A stretch of DNA of 60,445 bases from contig NZ_QOLD01000076.1 of the NCBI RefSeq assembly GCF_003333305.1, positions 1 to 60,445 on the forward strand, written 5' to 3'. The notes below the pieces were generated by a model that was given only the letters and a program-made list of their open reading frames with translations, was not told the DNA's origin and made no database searches. Position 1 is the stretch's first letter. Every line of letters begins with the position of its first letter. Source of the DNA: Candidatus Colwellia aromaticivorans (GTDB lineage Bacteria; Pseudomonadota; Gammaproteobacteria; Enterobacterales; Alteromonadaceae). This document shows, one piece after another, positions 1-10,355 of this stretch. The translations under genes were made by a program, and so were the position numbers.

Positions 1-303
1 ACTGCTCAATGAATTCTGTCGTGCTATCTACCCGAAAGTAAATAGCGCATTACATAGTCGTTACCTACCTAACTAAAGATAAGTAACTGTATTTATTTGC
101 ATGAACATCATTCATTAAGCGTTTTATTTTGTTCTCACTTCGAAAAGTGAAGAACTATGTAAAAACAAGTTAATGTGAGTATTCACACAAATTGCATGAT
201 AACTAATTGTTAAAGAACTCTCCGAAGAGATAGCAGTAATCGCATTCGTTACTCGCTTTGCGCTTCTTGGTTAACGTTGCCGTTTGCCCGAAGCAGGATG
301 CGC
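1..303 (-). promoter_or_regulatory. rRNA operon leader with boxA (16S lies beyond the left edge)
   Basis: Read on the minus strand this is the transcribed leader of an rRNA operon. A boxA-like antitermination sequence (TTCTTTAACAATT, about 205-218) follows the promoters by roughly 90 bases. It resembles the E. coli rrn boxA (TGCTCTTTAACA). Downstream of it the leader continues with AT-rich, partly self-complementary sequence (about 125-150, GTTCTCACTTC against GAAGTGA-type arms). The 16S gene itself is not in the window, so the assignment rests on promoter plus boxA order, which is typical of gammaproteobacterial rrn operons. Confidence 0.72.
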
Positions 304-331
304 ATTGTACGCCTCCAAGTTTTGATGTCAA
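304..331 (-). promoter_or_regulatory. rrn promoter, proximal
   Basis: On the minus strand a perfect -35 TTGACA (326-331) is followed after 16 bases by TACAAT (304-309) and a GC-rich start region (GCGCATCC). A GC-rich discriminator is a hallmark of stringently controlled rRNA promoters. An AT-rich stretch just upstream (about 332-375) could act as an UP element. Confidence 0.75.
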
Positions 332-485
332 CGTTTTTCCGACTCTTTTTTAAAAGTTTTTACAAACTTTTAAAGCCGGCATTACTTAAACTAAAAGTAA
401 AACGTTAAGTTAACTGATTCACTTCAAAAGCGATGAGTTAACTATTCAAAACAGCTCTTTGGGTTACCCCTTGGAACTGGAGCGC

Positions 486-513
486 ATTGTATAGATCTAG
501 CCACAGGGATCAA
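486..513 (-). promoter_or_regulatory. rrn promoter, distal
   Basis: A second minus-strand promoter with TTGATC (508-513), a 16-base spacer and TACAAT (486-491), again followed by GCGCTCC. Its -10 and discriminator nearly repeat those of the proximal promoter about 180 bases downstream, as in the tandem promoters of rRNA operons. Confidence 0.6.
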
Positions 514-709
514 GCCTTATTTTTGATCTTTTATTTGTTCGAAGATTAATTACACTAAACGTGTATATATAAGGCAATTTAACTTCTTAAGCTGATTTAT
601 TGCATGTTTTTTACACTTATTGTTGCACTATCATAAAAGGTGGGTAACATAGAATTTCACTTTTTGCTTTTATGCACATATAAATTAAAATAATAATTAG
701 GTATTCATT

Positions 710-1186
710 ATGAAGTCTCCGCAAATCTCAACCGTAATTATAGCCCTTGTTTTTGCTATCATTGCTTTCATTATTACTAGTACTATTTCAAATAGCTCTG
801 TTGTTGTTTCACTTATTGTTTTTATCAGTGCTTTTATTGCCCCTTTACTTAGTAGTTCTTCTAATAACGCTTCGAGTACCAATAATACCAGCGTGCCGGC
901 ACAAAAATCTTCAGAGGATGTTAAAACCCTTTATGTTGGGAATTTACCCTACCGTGCTAATGAAACAGCAATTAGAGAGCTATTTTCTAATCACGGTATT
1001 GTGCAATCGGTTAGATTGATGAAAGACAAGCATACTGGAAAACGTCGTGGCTTTGGTTTTGTCGAAATGGCCACAAGTGACATTGATAAGGCGATTAGTG
1101 CATTGAACGACACAGAGTTTCAACAACGTACATTAAAAGTAAGAGAAGCTAAAGAACGTCCTGAGCGTACTGAACCTATCGATTGA
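710..1186 (+). CDS. RRM-domain RNA-binding protein with membrane-spanning N-terminus
   Basis: 158 residues. The C-terminal half is one RNA recognition motif: RNP2 LYVGNL at 74-79 and RNP1 RGFGFVEM at 113-120, like the short RRM proteins of cyanobacteria and marine gammaproteobacteria. Unusually, the first 48 residues hold two hydrophobic segments (about 7-25 and 30-47) joined by a polar turn, followed by a Ser/Asn-rich linker (48-66). So the RNA-binding domain appears tethered to the inner membrane on the cytoplasmic side. Single-gene unit: it diverges from the rRNA operon on its left and has its own terminator. RNA targets cannot be read from the sequence. Confidence 0.85.
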   Translation: MKSPQISTVIIALVFAIIAFIITSTISNSSVVVSLIVFISAFIAPLLSSSSNNASSTNNTSVPAQKSSEDVKTLYVGNLPYRANETAIRELFSNHGIVQSVRLMKDKHTGKRRGFGFVEMATSDIDKAISALNDTEFQQRTLKVREAKERPERTEPID

Positions 1187-1213
1187 TCCTGCCTTTAATA
1201 AATAATTATCAAT

Positions 1214-1255
1214 AAACCTATTAATATTTCATTTATTAATAGGTTTTTTATTTTT
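1214..1255 (+). terminator. Rho-independent terminator of the RRM gene
   Basis: A perfect 13-bp stem (1214-1226 with 1234-1246, AAACCTATTAATA arm) with a 7-base loop runs into a T-rich tail (TTTATTTTT). Confidence 0.85.
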
Positions 1256-1371
1256 CGTCTTATTTACTCCCTCCATTAAATTAATCCCAAAAAAGCCTAG
1301 ACAATAATATAAGCGAGAGTAGAATTTGCGCTCTTATTTATTTCTATCTCCAATTATATATAGGCTCAAGC

Positions 1372-2466
1372 ATGTTTGATCATATCCATCCCGATAACTA
1401 CGAAAAGCAATTATCGAAAAAACAGCATGATATGACAGAGTTATTTTCTTGTTTCAATGTTCCTAAAGCGCAAGCCTTCCCTTCTGTGCCATTGAACTAT
1501 CGACTACGTGCAGAATTTAGAGTGTGGCATGAAGGTGATGATCTTTATTATATTATGTTTAATAGTGCGACCAAGGAAAAATTTCGAGTTGATGACTTCC
1601 CTGTAGCAAGCCTGTTAATTAATCAAGCAATGAAAGCTTTACTGAACTTAATTAAAGATAATAAGGAACTTCGCTATAAATTGTTTCAAGTCGATTTCCT
1701 GTCAACACTAAGCGGCGAGTTACTCATTAGTATGCTCTATCACAAACCGCTAGAGCCTACATGGGAAAATGCAGCTAAAGCGCTTAAAGAGCAGTTATCT
1801 TCAATTGCACCTGTAGATATTATTGGTCGCGCGAAGAAACAAAAGATTATAATTGATAAAGATTATGTCATGGAGTCATTACAAGTAGGCAATAATACTT
1901 TCATTTATCAACAAGTAGAGAATAGTTTCACTCAGCCAAATGGTGGCGTTAATAAGCAAATGTTACTTTGGGCTCAACAAGCAACTATTGGTGCACAGGG
2001 TGATTTGATCGAATTATATTGTGGTAATGGTAACTTCAGTATTGCGCTAGCACAAAACTTTGACCGTGTATTAGGTACTGAAATTTCTAAAACATCTGTC
2101 AGGTCAGCACAAGTAAATATAAAGGCAAATAATATTGATAATATTGATATTGTACGTATGTCTAGTGAAGAGTTTAGCCAAGCCATGAATGGCGAGCGTA
2201 AGTTTAGGCGCTTAGAGGGGTTTGATTTAACAACCTATAATTACGACACTGTATTAGTTGATCCACCACGAGCAGGTTTAGATGAAGATAGTGTTGAATT
2301 AGTGAGTCGCTTTAATAAAATCATCTATATTTCATGTAATCCAAATACCTTGAAAGACAATTTAATTCAATTAAGCCACACGCATACCATTCAAAAATTC
2401 GCCTTATTCGATCAATTCCCTTATACAGACCATATTGAAGTAGGCATGATACTTACCCGTAAATAG
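1372..2466 (+). CDS. trmA: tRNA (uracil-5-)-methyltransferase
   Basis: 364 residues, almost the length of E. coli TrmA (366). It makes 5-methyluridine at position 54 of the tRNA T-loop using S-adenosylmethionine. Visible motifs: the RNA-contacting stretch NSFTQPN near 180, the SAM-binding loop ELYCGNGNFS near 215, VDPPRAGLD near 300, and the catalytic nucleophile Cys322 in ISCNPNTL. There is no N-terminal TRAM domain or iron-sulfur cysteine cluster, which argues for TrmA rather than RlmC or RlmD. It stands alone between the RRM gene and convergent fabR. Confidence 0.95.
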   Translation: MFDHIHPDNYEKQLSKKQHDMTELFSCFNVPKAQAFPSVPLNYRLRAEFRVWHEGDDLYYIMFNSATKEKFRVDDFPVASLLINQAMKALLNLIKDNKELRYKLFQVDFLSTLSGELLISMLYHKPLEPTWENAAKALKEQLSSIAPVDIIGRAKKQKIIIDKDYVMESLQVGNNTFIYQQVENSFTQPNGGVNKQMLLWAQQATIGAQGDLIELYCGNGNFSIALAQNFDRVLGTEISKTSVRSAQVNIKANNIDNIDIVRMSSEEFSQAMNGERKFRRLEGFDLTTYNYDTVLVDPPRAGLDEDSVELVSRFNKIIYISCNPNTLKDNLIQLSHTHTIQKFALFDQFPYTDHIEVGMILTRK

Positions 2467-2697
2467 CGCTTCTTTTAGAAGTAACCTGAGCTCGGCTTAA
2501 CAAATGTTTCTCTAGCAGTTATTTTTACTTACTTCTGCGTTAAATTCACTTGCAATAGGCAAGCTATTGACGCGTAAATTTGCCTTTAATTAAGCAAAAT
2601 TATCAAGCTAGAGTTAGTATAAATTAATTTGTAGTTTAATTTCAATATGTTAACTATGTCTTAAACCGAGTTCAGGTTAAGTACATCATAAATAGCA

Positions 2698-2726
2698 AAT
2701 AGGTTACTTCTTTCAAGTAACCTATT
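2698..2726. terminator. Bidirectional-type hairpin between trmA and fabR
   Basis: A perfect 12-bp inverted repeat (AATAGGTTACTT at 2698-2709 with 2715-2726) with a 5-base loop. It is followed on the plus side by TCCTTTTTC. It overlaps the last codons of fabR, so it may end both convergent transcripts. The tail is better in the plus direction. Confidence 0.55.
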
Positions 2727-3354
2727 TCCTTTTTCTTACCGCTTTACGGCGATCACTCAACTCAGCCGCGCCCCTAGCGATAAAGCGTAATTGTTGAATT
2801 GTTTGTTTTGATAATTCATCGCGCTCAGCCTTATCATCTATGTCCAGTGCATCAGAGCCAGCACTGAAAACAATGGTTACTGCAGCATTCGCTTGCATAT
2901 AAGCTACTTCACCTTCAAGATCATTCGCCTGTTGTAAATAGTCACATAGCTCCATAGTAAAATAACGAATCTCCCTAATTACCGCCGCTCGAAATGCTGC
3001 TGATGTGCCTGAACGCTCACGCAATAATAGCCTAAATACATTACCATTACTTTCAATTAACTCCATAAAAGTAGCAACGGATATTTGTATCACAGAGCCA
3101 CCTTTAGCAATACGTTGGCGAGCTTGGCGCATTAGTTGCCTTAATGTTAAACCTGCTTCATCAACTAAAGTCAGCCCTAGTTCGTCCATATCAGAAAAGT
3201 GACGATAAAAAGAGGTTGGCGCAAGCCCTGCTTCTTTAGCTACTTCTCGTAAGCTTAAGCTAGAAAAGCTTCGCTCTGCGCTCAACTGTTTTAACGCAGC
3301 ATCTATTAATAATCGACGGGTTTTTTCTTTTTGTTGCGCGCGAACACCGCTCAT
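2722..3354 (-). CDS. fabR: TetR-family repressor of unsaturated fatty acid genes
   Basis: 210 residues, close to E. coli FabR. The N-terminus is a TetR DNA-binding domain with the helix-turn-helix at about 33-52 ([19 protein letters not shown]), which is very close to FabR/DesT. The remainder is the helical acyl-ligand domain. FabR and DesT sense the saturated/unsaturated acyl pool and repress unsaturated fatty acid synthesis or desaturation. Here the gene diverges from a desaturase, and a perfect 18-bp palindrome of the FabR type lies between them, so the neighbour is its likely target. Confidence 0.88.
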   Translation of the reverse strand: MSGVRAQQKEKTRRLLIDAALKQLSAERSFSSLSLREVAKEAGLAPTSFYRHFSDMDELGLTLVDEAGLTLRQLMRQARQRIAKGGSVIQISVATFMELIESNGNVFRLLLRERSGTSAAFRAAVIREIRYFTMELCDYLQQANDLEGEVAYMQANAAVTIVFSAGSDALDIDDKAERDELSKQTIQQLRFIARGAAELSDRRKAVRKRK

Positions 3355-3451
3355 GGCTATAACTCGTTTAAAAACATTCTGCGCTAATCATACTGTAATC
3401 TATAATTAATGTCAGTTTCGTCGCTCAACTTCAAAAAAAGAATAAATCATC

Positions 3452-3480
3452 TTGACTGGCCTAATGATACAGTACAATAT
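3452..3480 (+). promoter_or_regulatory. Predicted promoter of the desaturase gene
   Basis: TTGACT (3452-3457) followed by CAATAT (3475-3480, 17-base spacer) or TACAAT (3473-3478, 15-base spacer). The start point would fall within or next to the downstream operator at 3486. Confidence 0.5.
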
Positions 3481-3485
3481 AAAAT

Positions 3486-3503
3486 AGCGTACACGTGTAC
3501 GCT
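3486..3503. promoter_or_regulatory. FabR/DesT-type operator
   Basis: A perfect 18-bp palindrome, AGCGTACACGTGTACGCT. From memory, E. coli FabR sites upstream of fabA and fabB have the near-identical core AGCGTACACGTGTTCGCT. It sits immediately after the predicted -10 of the desaturase promoter, a position where binding would block transcription. Confidence 0.8.
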
Positions 3504-3539
3504 TAAACTACTTTGCTTTATTTTACTACTGGATATGAA

Positions 3540-4658
3540 ATGAATAAACCCGCAATCATTTGGCTTAATGTTATTGTTTTTGCAGTCACTTTTTTAATAG
3601 CAATCATCGCTGTTCCCTATAGAGCGTTAACTTACGGGTTTGACTCTACTGAAATAGTTTTTGCCATTATCTGTTTTGTTTATTGTGGCATGTCAATTAC
3701 CACAGGTTATCATCGTCTTTGGTCACATAAAGCTTTTGAAGCTCATTGGAGTTTGCGGTTTATTTTTGCTCTTGGTGGTGCTTTTGCCTTACAAAATAGT
3801 ATATTACATTGGTCGTCAGATCATAGAATTCATCATAAGCATGTAGACAATAACGACATTGATCCCTATTCAGCCAAAATGGGGTTTTGGTATTCGCACA
3901 TAGGCTGGATGTGCCGCGAGTATCATGCTCATAATTATCACGATTATAAAAATGCTCGTGATATACAAAAAGACCCTATAGTAATGTGGCAACATAAATA
4001 TTATTTGCTATTAGTCGTAGCGATGAATTTTGGTATACCTATTGCCTTTGGTTTATGGCATGGCAATATGCTAAATAGCTTATTATTGGTTGGTGTTTTA
4101 CGATTAGTTCTCAGCCACCACACGACTTTTTTTATTAACTCATTAGCCCATGTTTGGGGTAAGCAAACCTATACAGATAAAAATACTGCTAGAGATAACG
4201 GCTTCTTAGCTTTCCTCACCTTTGGCGAGGGTTATCATAACTATCACCATATTTTTGAAAATGATTATCGCAATGGTATTCGCTGGTGGCAATTTGACCC
4301 AACTAAATGGCTAATTAAAGCCTGCCAATGGGTGGGGCTAACTAAAAAGTTACGGACGAGCCCAGAGGATAAAGTTGAAAAAATGCGACTTTCTATGACG
4401 CTTAAACGGAGTAAAGAAAAGCTCAGTGCGCATCCTAATGCTGAGCAGGCTCTTATCAGTTTACAACAAGAGTATGATTTACTGATTAGTAAGATAAACG
4501 ATTTTTATCAAGTACGAAAAAAGTTACTTACCGCCAAACGAGAGCTGGTTCTTGCTGAAGTAGAAAAGTCAGATTTAATGATTCAATATAAAGAATTAAA
4601 TCGACACTTAATAGCACAGCGTCATCGCTGGCAAATGATGACAGCTAAACTAGCCTAA
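3540..4658 (+). CDS. Membrane fatty acid (acyl-CoA delta-9 type) desaturase
   Basis: 372 residues from the ATG at 3540. An in-frame codon at 3513 would add nine residues, but it lies closer to the operator and lacks conserved sequence. The di-iron desaturase histidine boxes are complete: H58-RLWS-H63, HRIHH at 95-99 and HNYHH at 233-237, between membrane segments (about 6-26, 40-55, 70-88, 155-200). This type inserts a double bond into acyl chains aerobically. After about residue 277 comes a charged, probably coiled-coil tail of roughly 95 residues that is not part of the catalytic fold. The divergent fabR and the operator at 3486 indicate repression by FabR. The exact acyl substrate is not readable. 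Confidence 0.92.
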   Translation: MNKPAIIWLNVIVFAVTFLIAIIAVPYRALTYGFDSTEIVFAIICFVYCGMSITTGYHRLWSHKAFEAHWSLRFIFALGGAFALQNSILHWSSDHRIHHKHVDNNDIDPYSAKMGFWYSHIGWMCREYHAHNYHDYKNARDIQKDPIVMWQHKYYLLLVVAMNFGIPIAFGLWHGNMLNSLLLVGVLRLVLSHHTTFFINSLAHVWGKQTYTDKNTARDNGFLAFLTFGEGYHNYHHIFENDYRNGIRWWQFDPTKWLIKACQWVGLTKKLRTSPEDKVEKMRLSMTLKRSKEKLSAHPNAEQALISLQQEYDLLISKINDFYQVRKKLLTAKRELVLAEVEKSDLMIQYKELNRHLIAQRHRWQMMTAKLA

Positions 4659-4666
4659 TAATCAGT

Positions 4667-4848
4667 ATACTCAAGCGACTTAAAAATGCTTGTTTAGGAC
4701 TGCTGAGCAATTCAAGATCAAGGCGCATCTTTTTATTAATGGTTATTCAGGAGAATATGCTCCTGAGTAACCATTCTCCACAATCAACGCTTTGCCTAGA
4801 TCGTTTCTAATTCCAACTGAATCAGGCAGCTTGAAGTTGTTTGAGTAT
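4667..4848. repeat. Modular palindromic repeat, copy A
   Basis: A 182-bp element between the desaturase and sthA. The ends are imperfect inverted repeats (ATACTCAA... left, ...TTGAGTAT right). The core has the left block ATCAAGGCGCATCTTTTTATT and a right block with AACCATTCTC, AATCAACGC and TTGCCT, shared with the copies at 17288, 20979, 22544 and 26256. Nothing else is seen in this intergenic gap except the sthA ribosome-binding region. Confidence 0.8.
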
Positions 4849-4962
4849 ATAATAAGTGTTAGCACTATTATCATTTACTTCAAAATCCTGTTAAAATTTT
4901 CTTAATCATATTTGTCATTTTTATATGAATAAATACTATTAGCAGAATTTGAGGGAAGTCTT

Positions 4963-6417
4963 TTGACTAAAACAAAAACGGATACTGAAACGAAAACGGA
5001 AACCAAACAAAAAAAACTTCAAACTAACTTTGATTACGATGCAATAATTATTGGTACGGGGCCTGGAGGAGAAGGTGCCGCGATGAAATTAGCAAAAGAA
5101 AATAAAAAAGTTGCTATGATTGAACGCCATCATCAAGTAGGTGGCGGTTGTACACATTGGGGAACCATTCCTTCAAAAGCCCTAAGACACTCAGTTAGGC
5201 GTATGATTGAGTTTAATTCCAATCCTTTATTTAATCCTTCCGAAAAAAAAGTAAAACTGACCTTTGAGAATATTTTACAGCACACCACCAAAGTAATTAG
5301 AGACCAAGTAAGAATGCGTGCTGGCTTTTATGACCGTAATTATGTGGATGTTTTTCATGGTTCGGCCACCTTTGTAGATAAAAATACATTAAAGATTACT
5401 AGTGAAGACGGCGCCGAAGAATTTTTGACTGCTGATAATATTGTGATTGCCTCTGGTTCAAGACCATACCGCCCAGATGATGTCGATTTTAACCATCCGA
5501 GGGTTTATGACTCCGATACCATTTTATCATTAAAGCACGATCCAAAAAGCATTATTATTTATGGCGCGGGTGTTATCGGTTGTGAATACGCCTCTATATT
5601 CAGGGGATTAGGCTGTAAAGTTGATTTAATTGATACCCGTGATCGATTATTGTCTTTCATGGATGCAGAGATGACCGACTCTTTAAGCTATCATTTTTGG
5701 AATTGCGGTATTGTTATTCGTCATGATGAAGAATACGAGTCAATTGTTGCTTCGGATGATAGTGTGGTACTAACACTTCAGTCAGGTAAAAAAATGAAAG
5801 CCGATTGCATTTTGTTTGCTAACGGTAGAAGCGGAAATACCAATACCCTTGCCATTGAAAATACCGGTTTATTGCCAAATTCTCGAGGCTCATTAGAAAT
5901 AAATAACCAGTATAAAACAGCGGTAGATAACATTTATGCCGTAGGAGATGTAATAGGTTATCCTAGCTTGGCAAGTGCTGCTTATGATCAAGGGAGAATT
6001 GCTGCGGGTTATATGCTTAAGCTTCCTACTCAAGCGCAATTAATTGAAGATATTCCAACTGGAATTTATACCATCCCCGAGATGTCTTCAGTGGGTAAAA
6101 CTGAACAGCAATTAACTGCCGCAAAAATACCTTACGAAGTAGGTAGATCATCTTTCAAACACCTTGCCCGTGCTCAAATAGGCAACAGTGCCATTGGTAG
6201 CTTAAAAATATTATTTCATCGTGAAACAAAAGAAATTTTAGGTATTCATTGTTTTGGTGAAAATGCGGCTGAGATTATTCACATTGGTCAAGCTATTATG
6301 CAGCAAAAAAATGGTGGTAATACTATTGAATATTTCGTTGAAACAACCTTTAATTATCCAACAATGGCTGAAGCATTCCGCGTAGCCGCATTAAATGGCT
6401 TGAATAGGTTGTTCTAA
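4963..6417 (+). CDS. sthA: Soluble pyridine nucleotide transhydrogenase
   Basis: 484 residues; E. coli SthA has 466. It transfers hydride between NADPH and NAD+ as a cytosolic FAD flavoprotein. The FAD fold is at 26-50 (GTGPGGEG). The family signature [17 protein letters not shown] (60-76) has only the first cysteine of the pair found in lipoamide dehydrogenase, as expected for SthA. The second dinucleotide fold is near 200 ([10 protein letters not shown]), and the dimer domain follows. The start is TTG, chosen because GAGGGAAG lies five bases upstream. The extra N-terminus is a low-complexity Thr/Lys/Glu tail (2-18), not conserved in the family as I know it. The stop overlaps the next gene by one base. 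Confidence 0.95.
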   Translation: MTKTKTDTETKTETKQKKLQTNFDYDAIIIGTGPGGEGAAMKLAKENKKVAMIERHHQVGGGCTHWGTIPSKALRHSVRRMIEFNSNPLFNPSEKKVKLTFENILQHTTKVIRDQVRMRAGFYDRNYVDVFHGSATFVDKNTLKITSEDGAEEFLTADNIVIASGSRPYRPDDVDFNHPRVYDSDTILSLKHDPKSIIIYGAGVIGCEYASIFRGLGCKVDLIDTRDRLLSFMDAEMTDSLSYHFWNCGIVIRHDEEYESIVASDDSVVLTLQSGKKMKADCILFANGRSGNTNTLAIENTGLLPNSRGSLEINNQYKTAVDNIYAVGDVIGYPSLASAAYDQGRIAAGYMLKLPTQAQLIEDIPTGIYTIPEMSSVGKTEQQLTAAKIPYEVGRSSFKHLARAQIGNSAIGSLKILFHRETKEILGIHCFGENAAEIIHIGQAIMQQKNGGNTIEYFVETTFNYPTMAEAFRVAALNGLNRLF

Positions 6418-6944
6418 TGAGCTTCCATAAAAACTTAGATGGGCAAAGTATTTTGTCCATTTTGTTTTTTTATTTATTGTTAAGTAGCTTTTCTACTTTC
6501 GCAAATAATTATAGTATTTATTTAGTACGTCATGCTGAAAAACTCAACGATTTAAAAAATCCAGCACTGACAGTTTGTGGTAAAGCACGCGCAAGACAAC
6601 TAGCCAGTTTATTATCTCAAACAAATATCACTCATATTTATAGCACTCACACCCAACGTACCATGCAAACCGCAACGCCACTAGCAAACCAGCAAAAAAT
6701 AGCGATAAAAAATTATAACCCTAAATACTTAGAACAACTTAGCTTAAAAATACAACAACAAAAAGCAAACACTTTAGTCGTTGGGCACAGTAAGACCACG
6801 CCACGGTTAGTCGCTTTATTAACTAAAAAAACCATTGCGCCATTATCTGAACAAGACTACCAACAACTTTACCAAATACAGTATATTGATCAGCAGGTAG
6901 TTTTAACTATTTTTGAACAACCTTTATTGTGTAGAAAAGCATAG
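6417..6944 (+). CDS. Exported histidine phosphatase family protein
   Basis: 175 residues. A hydrophobic N-terminus (about 10-29) looks like a signal peptide ending at FANN. The phosphatase fold carries the RHG-type motif VRHAEK with the phospho-acceptor His39 and a second catalytic histidine in VVGHSKTT (His124), close to SixA-like and phosphoglycerate-mutase-like proteins. The start ATG overlaps the sthA stop (TAATG), so it is probably translationally coupled. The substrate is unknown. The likely periplasmic location argues against a glycolytic mutase. Confidence 0.8.
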   Translation: MSFHKNLDGQSILSILFFYLLLSSFSTFANNYSIYLVRHAEKLNDLKNPALTVCGKARARQLASLLSQTNITHIYSTHTQRTMQTATPLANQQKIAIKNYNPKYLEQLSLKIQQQKANTLVVGHSKTTPRLVALLTKKTIAPLSEQDYQQLYQIQYIDQQVVLTIFEQPLLCRKA

Positions 6945-7009
6945 GCAGAAAAAAGACTCCTAATAGGATTAATATTAACAGTCTTTTGATGTTTTCACCT
7001 AGGTGGTAA

Positions 7010-8251
7010 TTACTGCATGTAATTTTCAGGTAAGGGTAACGCTGCAACACCAGAATCTACCGCTGCTTTTGCTACCGCTAAAGCGACAGCAGCCAATAAA
7101 CGCGAATCCATTGGTTTCGGTATAATATAGTCTCGACCAAAAGTTAGCTCAGTTTCCCCACATGCAGCTAAAACTTCACTAGGTACTTCTTCTTTTGCTA
7201 TTGCTCTAATAGCATGAACGGCTGCAATTTTCATTTCATCGTTGATAGTACGAGCACGAACATCTAAAGCACCACGGAAGATAAAAGGAAAACATAAGAC
7301 ATTATTAACTTGATTAGGATAATCAGAACGACCCGTAGCAATAATCGCATCATCACGAGCGGCTAACGCTAATTCAGGTTTTATTTCTGGATCAGGGTTT
7401 GAACAAGCAAAAATAATAGGATTAGGTGCCATTAATTTAACTTGTTCAGGGCTCAACAAATTAGGACCAGACACGCCAACAAATACATCAGCACCTTCAA
7501 TGGCATCATCTAAAGTTCGTTTGTCTGTATTATTCGCAAAAAGTTTTTTGTATTCATTTAAGTTATTACGGCGACTATGCACTATGCCTTTAGTATCAAG
7601 CATATAGATTTTTTCACGCTGAGCACCACACTTAATTAATAATTCCATGCAAGCAATTGCCGCAGCACCTGCTCCCAAACAAACAACATTAGCCTGTTTA
7701 ATATCTTTGCCTTGAATATCTAAAGCGTTAATCATAGCCGCAGCAGTCACAATGGCAGTACCGTGTTGATCATCGTGAAAGACTGGAATATTACAACGTT
7801 CAATTAAGGCTTTTTCAATAACAAAACATTCTGGGGCTTTAATGTCTTCAAGGTTTATACCACCGAAGCTATCGGCAATATTCGCAACGGTATTAACAAA
7901 CTCTTCCACTGTTTTGTGTTTTACTTCAATATCAAACGAGTCAATGTTAGCAAAGCGTTTAAACAATAATGATTTACCTTCCATTACTGGTTTAGCTGCC
8001 ATTGGGCCTAAATTACCCAAACCTAAAATAGCAGTACCGTTAGTGATAACAGCAACCGTATTACCTTTTGCAGTATACTTATAAACATCATCAGGATTAG
8101 CAGCTATTTCTCTTACTGGCTCAGCAACGCCGGGACTATAAGCTAATGATAGATCCTCACTAGTTTCAGCCGCTGTAGTTAATGAAACACTGATTTTACC
8201 CGGTGTAGGTAAAGCGTGGTAATCAAGTGCTTGTTGACGAAGATCTGTCAT
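7010..8251 (-). CDS. maeB: Malic enzyme (short form)
   Basis: 413 residues from the ATG at 8251, which has GGGAA five bases upstream. A longer frame would start at a TTG inside that ribosome-binding region. It oxidatively decarboxylates malate to pyruvate with NAD(P)+. The malic N-terminal domain (AYSPGVAEPV near 38; TNGTAILGLGNLG near 80) is followed by the dinucleotide fold (LGAGAAAIA near 195). The C-terminal phosphotransacetylase domain of the 759-residue E. coli MaeB is absent, as in many short bacterial malic enzymes. Cofactor preference is not evident. It lies downstream of purA in the same direction, separated by a terminator and a 420-base gap. Confidence 0.9.
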   Translation of the reverse strand: MTDLRQQALDYHALPTPGKISVSLTTAAETSEDLSLAYSPGVAEPVREIAANPDDVYKYTAKGNTVAVITNGTAILGLGNLGPMAAKPVMEGKSLLFKRFANIDSFDIEVKHKTVEEFVNTVANIADSFGGINLEDIKAPECFVIEKALIERCNIPVFHDDQHGTAIVTAAAMINALDIQGKDIKQANVVCLGAGAAAIACMELLIKCGAQREKIYMLDTKGIVHSRRNNLNEYKKLFANNTDKRTLDDAIEGADVFVGVSGPNLLSPEQVKLMAPNPIIFACSNPDPEIKPELALAARDDAIIATGRSDYPNQVNNVLCFPFIFRGALDVRARTINDEMKIAAVHAIRAIAKEEVPSEVLAACGETELTFGRDYIIPKPMDSRLLAAVALAVAKAAVDSGVAALPLPENYMQ

Positions 8252-8263
8252 GGTAGTTCCCAA

Positions 8264-8562
8264 ATGCGTTTGTATATTATTTAAAATGAATATTCAGCGA
8301 ATATCCAGTGAAGATTAAATCATTGATTTTATTGCAATTATCGTACTTTATAGTGTGTTTCTAATACAAGGCTATTTAACTATATAACAGCGCTGTAAGC
8401 TATAGTAAACATACATATACCCGTGTTATGCAGGATACTCAAACTCACTCAGCTCAATTAATGTATGCCAATTAATATAAATCTAAGCTTATTGTGTGGA
8501 TGATTTTTTTGTCTAGTTATTAAATTTAATCATTTATTGAGTCAGATTAATGATAATGATTA
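8264..8562. other. Intergenic region upstream of maeB
   Basis: About 300 bases of AT-rich sequence with no ORF or RNA gene I can recognise. It should contain the maeB promoter, but no site stands out. Confidence 0.5.
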
Positions 8563-8609
8563 ATACCAAATGAAATAATGAATAGATCATTCATTATTTC
8601 ATTTGGTAT
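8563..8609. repeat. Stand-alone hairpin with ATACCAA-type arms
   Basis: A perfect 21-bp inverted repeat (8563-8583 with 8589-8609) around a 5-base loop. The arm ATACCAAATGAAATAATGAAT is nearly the same as the arms of the longer element at 26256-26519, but here there is no core between the arms. Confidence 0.85.
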
Positions 8610-8635
8610 AAGAATCACTTGTATGGCAGAAAAGC

Positions 8636-8661
8636 AAAAACCAACCCGAAGATTGGTTTTT
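8636..8661 (-). terminator. Terminator after purA
   Basis: A 9-bp stem (AAAAACCAA at 8636-8644 with TTGGTTTTT at 8653-8661) and 8-base loop, 25 bases past the purA stop. The minus strand gives a T run after the stem; the A-rich flank may make it work both ways. Confidence 0.75.
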
Positions 8662-8685
8662 AGAAAGATTTCAACCATTTAGGAA

Positions 8686-10002
<1,317 letters not shown>

Positions 10003-10128
10003 TTAGGCGAAGATTCTAACAAAAATAAATATTTAGTCCAAGAAAAAATGCATGGTTTTTCTCATTATTATGAGATGACCCGTAATATCAAGTGGTTACA
10101 GTTAGTTTTTTTTATAATTAAGCCGCTA

Positions 10129-10314
10129 TTATTGTGATAACCAAATAACAATAATTCCCAAGGATAAAACAAACAAACCTATATTTCTGATATCTGTTAT
10201 TGGTTGCTCAGCTAACTTACGTAGATACGCACGCCATTTATTTGGAAATAATGCAGGAGCTAACCCTTCAATAATTAGCACTAAACCAAAAGCTAACAAT
10301 AATGTATCCGCCAT
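10129..10314 (-). CDS. DUF2065 family small membrane protein (YjeT-like)
   Basis: 61 residues with two hydrophobic segments (about 4-20 and 43-59) and a short basic loop between them (NKWRAYLRKL). Its size, topology and place between hflC and purA match E. coli YjeT. Function unknown. It starts at an ATG with GAGG about eight bases upstream and sits after the hflKC terminator. Confidence 0.88.
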   Translation of the reverse strand: MADTLLLAFGLVLIIEGLAPALFPNKWRAYLRKLAEQPITDIRNIGLFVLSLGIIVIWLSQ

Positions 10315-10355
10315 AAATTACCTCTAGACATAGTTTCTACTGAGTATTACAAATG

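Noticed and set aside
747..1019. Hydrophobic 90-codon frame overlapping the RRM gene
   Set aside because: It is a shadow of the RRM coding frame; the poly-Leu look comes from reading its T-rich codons out of frame.
6951..6987. AAAAGACT/AGTCTTTT hairpin as a terminator between the phosphatase gene and maeB
   Set aside because: The loop is 21 bases and the stem is only eight AT-rich pairs; too weak to call.
8252..8263. TTG start four codons upstream for malic enzyme
   Set aside because: The TTG is part of the GGGAA ribosome-binding region for the ATG at 8251.
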